NCBI GenBank assembly: GCA_003520205.1 | Contig: DOVG01000168.1 | Span: forward strand, 1-8,405 | Origin: Lachnospiraceae bacterium | GTDB lineage: Bacteria; Bacillota; Clostridia; Lachnospirales; Lachnospiraceae | Length of the DNA stretch: 8,405 nucleotides | Direction of reading: 5' to 3' | In this document: positions 1 to 4,327 of the stretch, piece after piece | Position numbering within the stretch: position 1 is the stretch's first letter | Layout: each line of letters starts with the position of its first letter | The notes under the pieces: model-generated | Told to the model about the DNA's origin: nothing | Seen by the model: the letters and a program-made list of their open reading frames with translations, nothing else | Database searches by the model: none | Made by a program: the position numbers and the translations under genes

Positions 1-500
1 GGATAATCAACTCCGAAGGTTTCTACTGTAACTGTCTTCATAACCTGAGGAATGATCGGCTTATCAGCCCAGCCTGTTTTAGTTAGAGCTATTCTATCCA
101 CTACATCCTGTCCTTCAGTAACCTTTCCGAAAGCTGCATACTCACCATCCAGATGAGGTGATGTTTCATGCATTATAAAAAACTGTGAGCCAGCGCTGTC
201 AGGCATCATAGAACGAGCCATTGAGAGAACTCCAACAGTATGCTTCAGATCATTCTTGAAACCATTTGATGCGAATTCACCTTTGATAGAATATCCTGGA
301 CCACCCGTTCCTCTTCCATCAGGATCTCCACCCTGAATCATGAATCCCGGAATTACTCTGTGGAATATAACTCCATCATAGAAGCCCTTCTTAATAAGAG
401 AAATAAAATTGTTTACAGTATTTGGTGCAATCTCCGGATAAAGCTCAGCTTTAATCACTCCACCATCTTCCATAGTTATCGTTACAATTGGATTTGCCAT
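1..500 (-). CDS. Peptidyl-prolyl cis-trans isomerase, cyclophilin type (3'-truncated by window edge)
   Basis: Translating the minus strand from ATG 500-498 gives 166 residues with no stop before the window edge. The protein is a single cyclophilin domain that catalyses cis-trans isomerisation of Xaa-Pro peptide bonds during protein folding. Visible landmarks are FHRVIPGFMIQGGD (residues 47-59; R49, F53, M54 and Q56 correspond to active-site residues of human CypA), GSQFFI (104-109) and LDGEYAAFGKV (117-127). The position equivalent to CypA Trp121 is His116, which is common in bacterial cyclophilins and generally goes with weaker cyclosporin binding. There is no signal peptide or membrane segment at the N-terminus (MANPIVTITM), so it should be cytoplasmic. 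Single-domain bacterial cyclophilins are usually about 145-175 residues, so the stop codon is probably just outside the window. GGAAGG (513-508) lies 7 bases upstream of the ATG and supports this start. The gene is transcribed divergently from the histidine kinase. The family assignment is certain, but whether to call it ppiA or ppiB is not decidable here. Confidence 0.95.
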   Translation of the reverse strand, partial: MANPIVTITMEDGGVIKAELYPEIAPNTVNNFISLIKKGFYDGVIFHRVIPGFMIQGGDPDGRGTGGPGYSIKGEFASNGFKNDLKHTVGVLSMARSMMPDSAGSQFFIMHETSPHLDGEYAAFGKVTEGQDVVDRIALTKTGWADKPIIPQVMKTVTVETFGVDY

Positions 501-528
501 ATCATTTCCTTCCTTTGTATTTCTTTAT

Positions 529-556
529 ATAATATGACATAAGTGTCAAAAGTCAA
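529..556 (-). promoter_or_regulatory. Candidate sigma-A promoter of the cyclophilin gene
   Basis: On the minus strand a TTGACT -35 (556-551) is followed after 16 bases by TATTAT (534-529), giving a predicted start of transcription near 522 and a leader of about 20 bases before the ATG at 500. The spacer is occupied by the small palindrome TGACA-TAAG-TGTCA (535-548). A second -35-like TTGACA (549-544) is too close to any -10. This is a motif match only. Confidence 0.45.
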
Positions 557-600
557 AATGCGTTCCTGCTTGCAGGAAAAGCATGTTGACCTTATGACAC
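543..600. repeat. Imperfect hairpin 1
   Basis: Four nested paired segments share one axis: GTGTCA 543-548 with TGACAC 595-600, GTCAA 552-556 with TTGAC 586-590, ATGC 558-561 with GCAT 581-584, and TTCCTGC 563-569 with GCAGGAA 572-578. They make 22 potential pairs with small, nearly symmetric internal loops. The apical part closes on TT or, if the last C-G pair opens, on a CTTG tetraloop. The outer arm overlaps the cyclophilin promoter region. Confidence 0.75.
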
Positions 601-603
601 GCT

Positions 604-657
604 GAAACATGAGGAAATAGCATTTTTCTTAGAAAAATAGCGATTTCCGAATGTTTC
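604..657. repeat. Imperfect hairpin 2
   Basis: GAAACAT 604-610 pairs with ATGTTTC 651-657, GGAAAT 613-618 with ATTTCC 643-648, GC 620-621 with GC 640-641, and ATTTTT 622-627 with AAAAAT 633-638, around the loop CTTAG. That is 21 potential pairs. The break between the first two helices is GA opposite GA (611-612 against 649-650), and A619 faces G642. If transcribed, these would be tandem G-A mismatches of the sheared type common in folded RNAs. Confidence 0.75.
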
Positions 658-659
658 TA

Positions 660-694
660 GGATTGCGAGAATTTCGTAAGAAATGGAGCAATCC
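660..694. repeat. Imperfect hairpin 3 with GTAA tetraloop
   Basis: GGATTGC 660-666 pairs with GCAATCC 688-694, and ATTTC 671-675 pairs with GAAAT 680-684 across the loop GTAA (676-679). In RNA this is a C-G closed GNRA tetraloop. The internal loop has GA (667-668) facing GA (686-687) directly against the outer helix, again a possible tandem G-A mismatch, with asymmetry of four bases against three. Confidence 0.75.
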
Positions 695-696
695 GT

Positions 697-748
697 ATGT
701 CATATGGTGTCAAAAGGTACTTTTGACACCCACATCATATGATGACAT
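697..748. repeat. Imperfect hairpin 4 with perfect 11-bp core
   Basis: The core is GGTGTCAAAAG (706-716), loop GTA, CTTTTGACACC (720-730), an uninterrupted 11-base inverted repeat. ATGTCAT 697-703 can pair with ATGACAT 742-748 outside it, with unequal inner loops. No T-run follows on either strand, so it does not look like an intrinsic terminator. The 3' arm ends only 16 bases before the kinase start codon, so in a transcript it could affect ribosome access. Confidence 0.7.
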
Positions 749-764
749 AAAAGTGGGATTATGT

Positions 765-1952
765 ATGAATAAAAAACTTATAATATTTGCGGCTGTGTAT
801 ATAGTTATTATAGCAGTTATATGTGGCATGATGACTGCGTATATATCTTCAAAGTATAATAGTCAAAGAAGTAAAGATAAGACCGCAGGTTTAATAGTAG
901 AACTGAATGAAGTGAAGAATCTTATAGAATCAAATGATTACGATGCGGCACTGGATAAATGTGATGAGATAGTGGAGACCCCATTTGAGAATGAAGACAA
1001 GGATTTATCTCAGTATATTATTTGGATGTGGATATTTGCTGTGGTTAATATAATCAGTGTTTTCATGGTATTAATCTATGTGAATGCAAGAATACTAAAA
1101 CCATTCGCGGATATGAAAAATTATGCATCGGAAATAGCAAAGGGAAATCTGGAGGTTGGAGTTAAGGCTGAAAGAGGAAATTATTTTGGCGACTTTACCT
1201 GGGCTTTTGATAATATGCGTAAGGAGATTATAAAGGCAAGAAGTCAGGAGAAGATTGCGATAGAAAATAATAAAACTATTATAGCTACGCTTTCCCATGA
1301 CATTAAAACACCTATGGCTTCTATAAGAGCTTACGCAGAAGCCTTTGAAGCGAATATGGATTCTACTCCTGAGAAGAAGCAGAAATATCTGACGGTTCTG
1401 ATTCAAAAATGTGATGAGGTAACAAAGCTTACCAATGACCTGTTCCTTCATTCTATATCAGAGATGAACCGGTTGGATGTAAAAAAAGAAGAAATCGAAC
1501 TATCAGGCTTTCTGAATAATGAGGTCAGAGGCCTTTTTGTTGATGAAAGCGCTGTTGATATAACTATACCGGATAAAGAAATAATTATAAATGCTGATTC
1601 AAAAAGGCTCCTTCAGATATTTGAGAATCTGAAGAATAATGCGGAGAAGTATGCAAGGACTAAGGTGGATATATATCTAGAGAATACTTCGGATGAAGCG
1701 GCTGATAAAGAGCGTGGGACTTCTGATACAGGGCTTATCAGGATACATTTCAGAGATTATGGTCCCGGAATACCGGAAGAAGAGATACCATTTATAACCG
1801 GTAAATTCTATCGTGGCAGAAATGCCGGAAATGAAAGTGGTACCGGGCTGGGGCTGTATATAGTAAGTGAACTGGTTCAGAAGATGAATGGAAAACTGAT
1901 ACTTCTTAATAAGAATCCTGGTCTGGATGCTGTTCTTGAGATAAAAAAATAA
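765..1952 (+). CDS. Two-TM HAMP sensor histidine kinase (no adjacent response regulator)
   Basis: This 395-residue membrane kinase would autophosphorylate a histidine and pass the phosphate to an unidentified response regulator. TM1 (about residues 5-27) and TM2 (about 84-107) flank a short external segment of about 55 residues rich in charged residues. A HAMP-like linker follows (about 108-160). The dimerisation and phosphoacceptor motif is LSHDIKTPMASI, with H178 as the phosphorylated residue. ATP-binding motifs are the N-box (FENLKNNAEKYA, N288/N292), G1 (DYGPGIP 331-337), an F-box-like segment (FITGKFYRG 343-351) and G2 (GTGLGLYI 359-366). A charged insertion (about 307-323) sits before the G1 strand. 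I chose ATG 765 because it starts directly before TM1 and has GGGA (755-758) six bases upstream. The reading frame stays open back to an ATG at 651, but that extension only translates the hairpin array. The gene upstream is a divergent cyclophilin and the gene downstream an amylase, so no partner regulator is visible. Signal and target are unknown. Confidence 0.9.
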   Translation: MNKKLIIFAAVYIVIIAVICGMMTAYISSKYNSQRSKDKTAGLIVELNEVKNLIESNDYDAALDKCDEIVETPFENEDKDLSQYIIWMWIFAVVNIISVFMVLIYVNARILKPFADMKNYASEIAKGNLEVGVKAERGNYFGDFTWAFDNMRKEIIKARSQEKIAIENNKTIIATLSHDIKTPMASIRAYAEAFEANMDSTPEKKQKYLTVLIQKCDEVTKLTNDLFLHSISEMNRLDVKKEEIELSGFLNNEVRGLFVDESAVDITIPDKEIIINADSKRLLQIFENLKNNAEKYARTKVDIYLENTSDEAADKERGTSDTGLIRIHFRDYGPGIPEEEIPFITGKFYRGRNAGNESGTGLGLYIVSELVQKMNGKLILLNKNPGLDAVLEIKK

Positions 1953-2023
1953 AACGGTTTCAGCTAGGAGATAAGACAGAAGGAAATAAAGCTGTAGAAG
2001 AAAATAAAGCATGGGCAAAGTAA
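1943..2023 (+). other. Slippery A_AAA_AAA heptamer at the kinase stop and 24-codon extension in the -1 frame
   Basis: The kinase gene ends ATA AAA AAA TAA, so seven A bases (1943-1949) sit in the exact X_XXY_YYZ phase for -1 slippage immediately before the stop. A ribosome slipping back one base, or RNA polymerase adding one A in the run, would read 24 more codons (beginning IKRFQLGDKTEGNK, ending AWAK) to TAA at 2021-2023, giving a 419-residue protein. The extension is hydrophilic and rich in Lys and Glu. The +1 alternative stops within about eight codons. I see no strong stimulatory stem-loop downstream. It may equally be a decayed ancestral C-terminus or a homopolymer sequencing error. Confidence 0.3.
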
Positions 2024-2029
2024 TGTTTC

Positions 2030-2058
2030 TTTATATTTTGGATGTAGTATGGTATAAT
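2030..2058 (+). promoter_or_regulatory. Extended -10 promoter for the GH13 amylase gene
   Basis: A perfect TATAAT (2053-2058) is preceded by TGG (2050-2052), matching the TGn extended -10 motif. Extended -10 promoters can work with a poor -35, and the hexamer 17 bases upstream is only TTTATA (2030-2035). Predicted transcription start is near 2065, leaving a leader of about 48 bases. This makes the amylase independent of the kinase gene, although read-through from the kinase is possible because no terminator is visible between them. Confidence 0.65.
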
Positions 2059-2076
2059 ATCGGTTAATTATGTAAT

Positions 2077-2098
2077 AAATCTTTATAACTAAAGATTT
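2077..2098 (+). promoter_or_regulatory. Perfect 9-bp hairpin in the amylase leader, just upstream of the ribosome site
   Basis: AAATCTTTA (2077-2085), loop TAAC, TAAAGATTT (2090-2098) is a perfect inverted repeat lying between the predicted transcription start and the ribosome site GGAG (2102-2105), which is 7 bases from the ATG. It is AT-rich and no T-run follows, so it is not a terminator. It could be an operator, a leader-stabilising stem or chance in AT-rich DNA. Confidence 0.4.
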
Positions 2099-2112
2099 GC
2101 TGGAGATCGATT

Positions 2113-4206
2113 ATGTCAGACAAAAATCTACTTAATTTAATAAGCCAGATATATAACTCAACAACAATACTTAACTTCGGCGCTCTGTTTAGTGACGGAA
2201 CGTCGAATTTTGTATGTCCTGCGGAGCCTGAAATAGGTGAGGATGTAACTATAAAGTTCAGGACTGCAAGGAATAATGTTGATGGTGTTGACTTCGTAAT
2301 CGGCGATGAACACAGACCTATGGAGTTATCATCTTATAACGATTTATTTGATTTTTATACAATAGAAATCCCAAGACTCAGCGAGAAGCTGAGATATTAT
2401 TTCGAGGTTCATTCAGGTAGATTAAATGTAGTATATAATAGACTTGGTGTGTTAAGAGACGTAAATCATGATTATGATTTTCAGATAGTTCCCGGCTTTA
2501 AGACCCCGGACTGGACAAAGGGTGCTGTCATATACCAGATATTTGTAGACAGATTCTGCAGAGGCGATAGCTCTAATGATGTCCTGGATAATGAATATGT
2601 ATATGTGGGAAGAAAGTCTCATCATGTTGAGGACTGGTATCAGGTTCCGGAAAATATGGATGTGGCAAACTTCTATGGTGGAGATCTTCAGGGAGTTATA
2701 GATAAGCTGGATTATCTTAAAGGACTTGGAGTTGAGGCGATATATTTTAATCCGCTTTTTGTTTCTCCATCGAATCATAAGTACGATATACAGGATTATG
2801 ATTATATAGATCCTCATATCGGTAAAATAGTATATGATGAAGGTGAACTGCTCCCTGACTGGGCTCAGGATAATCAGCAGGCTACCAGATACATAAATCG
2901 TGTAACTAATAAAGCAAATCTGGAGGCTTCAAATGAGCTGTTCATTCATCTCGTTGAAGAGGCGCATAGAAGAGGAATAAGAATCATTCTTGATGGAGTT
3001 TTTAATCATTGCGGCTCCTTCAACAAGTGGCTGGACAGAGAAGGCATATATGATAAGAATCCGGAATATGAAAAAGGTGCCTATATATCGGCAGATAGTC
3101 CATACAGAAGCTTCTTTAAATTCATGGATGAAAATGCATGGCCGAATAACGGAAGCTATAACGGCTGGTGGGGACATGATACACTTCCTAAGCTTAATTA
3201 TGAGGAGTCAGAGAAGCTCCATGATTACATAATGGAAATCGGACGAAAATGGGTTTCTCCACCATATAATGTAGATGGATGGAGGCTTGATGTTGCAGCA
3301 GACCTGGGTTATTCGGAAAGCTACAATCATAAATTCTGGAAGGATTTCAGAAAGGCTGTTAAGGAGGCAAATCCTAATGCCGTAATTCTTGCCGAGCACT
3401 ATGACAGTCCTAAAGCATGGCTCGAAGGAGATGAGTGGGATACCATAATGAACTATGGTGCATTCATGGAGCCTATTACCTGGTTTCTGACAGGTGTAGA
3501 AAAGCATAGTGATGAATTCAGAGGAGACCTGCTCGGAAATGCTGATTTCTTCAAGGGTTCCATTAGAAACTGGATGTCTTACATGATGTACAATTCACTT
3601 TACAGTTCCATGAATGAACTGTCGAATCATGATCATTCCAGATTCTTGACCAGGACCAATCACAGGGTGGGAAGAATCAACACGATAGGACCTTATACAG
3701 CAAATGAAAATGTAAGTCTGGGTATCTTTCGTGAAGCAGTTGTATTCCAGATGACATGGCCGGGGGCTCCGACGATATACTATGGAGATGAGGCCGGACT
3801 ATGTGGCTGGACTGATCCTGATTCGAGAAGAACATATCCCTGGGGACGGGAGAACAGAGCGCTGATAGACTTTCACAAAGATATAATTCATATACATAGC
3901 AGATATGACTGTCTTAGAACGGGTTCGCTTAAGTTCCTGCATGGAGAGCACAGACTTATAGCGTATGGAAGATTTAATGATAATCAGGCTGTGGCAGTTA
4001 TACTTAATAATGATTTCGTGGATAAAGAGGTAAAGCTGCATGTTCGTGAACTCGGGGTTCGTAATAACAGGATGATGAAGAGGATTCTTGTTACAAGTAG
4101 CGATGGATATAGCCTGGCAGAGGAATCCTATATGGTTCAGAACAATGTACTTACAGTAGTTGCGCCGAAGGGATCGGCATCTATATATGTATGTGAAACA
4201 GAGTAA
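2113..4206 (+). CDS. GH13 alpha-glucan hydrolase, cyclomaltodextrinase/neopullulanase type
   Basis: The 697-residue enzyme is predicted to hydrolyse alpha-glucosidic bonds in maltodextrins, cyclodextrins or pullulan-type oligosaccharides. The N-terminal ~125 residues look like a CBM34-type beta domain. The TIM barrel begins near WTKGAVIYQIFVDRF (134-148). Conserved regions are DGVFNH (region I, 294-299), GWRLD (II, nucleophile D393 with R391), AEH (III, acid/base E428) and SNHDHSR (IV, D507). The region V motif is LPKLN (358-362), close to the MPKLN of the GH13_20 neopullulanase/cyclomaltodextrinase group. A C-terminal beta domain follows from about residue 610. About 30 extra residues (about 238-270) lie between YDYIDPHIG and the helix preceding region I, where relatives usually have a short loop. 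With no signal peptide it should be cytoplasmic and act on imported oligosaccharides. GGAG 7 bases upstream and an in-frame M with no upstream alternative fix the start. No transporter or sugar regulator adjoins it. The class assignment is firm but the exact substrate is not. Confidence 0.93.
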   Translation: MSDKNLLNLISQIYNSTTILNFGALFSDGTSNFVCPAEPEIGEDVTIKFRTARNNVDGVDFVIGDEHRPMELSSYNDLFDFYTIEIPRLSEKLRYYFEVHSGRLNVVYNRLGVLRDVNHDYDFQIVPGFKTPDWTKGAVIYQIFVDRFCRGDSSNDVLDNEYVYVGRKSHHVEDWYQVPENMDVANFYGGDLQGVIDKLDYLKGLGVEAIYFNPLFVSPSNHKYDIQDYDYIDPHIGKIVYDEGELLPDWAQDNQQATRYINRVTNKANLEASNELFIHLVEEAHRRGIRIILDGVFNHCGSFNKWLDREGIYDKNPEYEKGAYISADSPYRSFFKFMDENAWPNNGSYNGWWGHDTLPKLNYEESEKLHDYIMEIGRKWVSPPYNVDGWRLDVAADLGYSESYNHKFWKDFRKAVKEANPNAVILAEHYDSPKAWLEGDEWDTIMNYGAFMEPITWFLTGVEKHSDEFRGDLLGNADFFKGSIRNWMSYMMYNSLYSSMNELSNHDHSRFLTRTNHRVGRINTIGPYTANENVSLGIFREAVVFQMTWPGAPTIYYGDEAGLCGWTDPDSRRTYPWGRENRALIDFHKDIIHIHSRYDCLRTGSLKFLHGEHRLIAYGRFNDNQAVAVILNNDFVDKEVKLHVRELGVRNNRMMKRILVTSSDGYSLAEESYMVQNNVLTVVAPKGSASIYVCETE

Positions 4207-4235
4207 TTGTTTTTTAGAATAATTATTTAAAGAAC

Positions 4236-4270
4236 AGAGTCATGTGTAAAGCATGACTCTTTCGATTCTT
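4236..4270 (+). terminator. Probable intrinsic terminator after the amylase gene
   Basis: AGAGTCATG (4236-4244) pairs perfectly with CATGACTCT (4252-4260) across the 7-base loop TGTAAAG, starting 30 bases after the amylase stop. The tail TTCGATTCTT is T-rich but interrupted, so termination may be incomplete. Read-through would carry transcripts into uvrB. Confidence 0.7.
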
Positions 4271-4281
4271 GAGTTTATTAT
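4253..4281 (+). promoter_or_regulatory. Weak candidate promoter for uvrBA
   Basis: ATGACT (4253-4258, four of six matches to TTGACA) lies 17 bases before TATTAT (4276-4281), and would start transcription near 4288, about 40 bases ahead of the uvrB start. The -35 is inside the 3' arm of the amylase terminator. No GAACnnnnGTTC-type LexA box is visible between the two genes. Confidence 0.3.
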
Positions 4282-4314
4282 AGAAAAAGCTTTCGGCGGC
4301 TGTTATTTTATAAA

Positions 4315-4320
4315 AGGAGG
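4315..4320 (+). promoter_or_regulatory. Consensus ribosome binding site that fixes the uvrB GTG start
   Basis: AGGAGG, preceded by AAA, lies 7 bases upstream of GTG 4328. This decides the start: the frame is open further upstream to an ATG at 4253, but that ATG lies inside the 3' arm of the terminator and lacks a ribosome site. Confidence 0.9.
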
Positions 4321-4327
4321 GAAGCTC

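Larger units (their letters stand above)
543..748. repeat. Hairpin array filling the divergent intergenic region (putative repeat element or structured RNA)
   Basis: The 264-base gap between the two divergent genes contains no credible gene. Four consecutive imperfect inverted repeats (543-600, 604-657, 660-694, 697-748) tile it with gaps of 2-3 bases. TGACA occurs at 535, 595, 724 and 743, and TGTCA at 544, 698 and 708. GTGTCAAAAG occurs directly at 543-552 and 707-716 and inverted at 720-729, so an 11-base inverted pair (543-553 and 719-729) brackets most of the region. ATGACATAA is directly repeated at 534-542 and 742-750. Because both flanking genes start here, the hairpins are not gene-end terminators. 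No transposase is present, so if this is a mobile element it is non-autonomous. Whether it acts as DNA or RNA cannot be decided from one copy. Confidence 0.7.

Noticed and set aside
528..533. Plus-strand TATAAT as a kinase promoter -10
   Set aside because: It is a perfect hexamer, but no -35 exists at 15-19 bases upstream and no TGn extension is present. It lies on the opposite strand of the cyclophilin -10 in AT-rich DNA.
360..542. 60-residue plus-strand open frame opposite the cyclophilin
   Set aside because: It is antisense to well-conserved cyclophilin coding sequence, has low-complexity translation and no ribosome site.
543..748. Hairpins as bidirectional terminators or a CRISPR array
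   Set aside because: No gene ends here, no T-tracts follow the stems, and the repeats are not regularly spaced identical units separated by spacers.
723..751. TTGACA-17-CATAAA as the kinase promoter
   Set aside because: The spacing is good, but transcription would begin near 758, leaving about 7 bases before the start codon and no room for a ribosome site. The TTGACA is also part of the hairpin 4 arm.
651..764. 38-residue N-terminal extension of the kinase from ATG 651
   Set aside because: It translates hairpins 2 to 4, has no ribosome site, and places non-membrane sequence ahead of a clear TM1. ATG 765 has GGGA six bases upstream.
4253..4327. 25-residue N-terminal extension of UvrB from ATG 4253
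   Set aside because: The ATG lies in the terminator stem and lacks a ribosome site. GTG 4328 has AGGAGG at 7 bases and gives the normal UvrB N-terminus.
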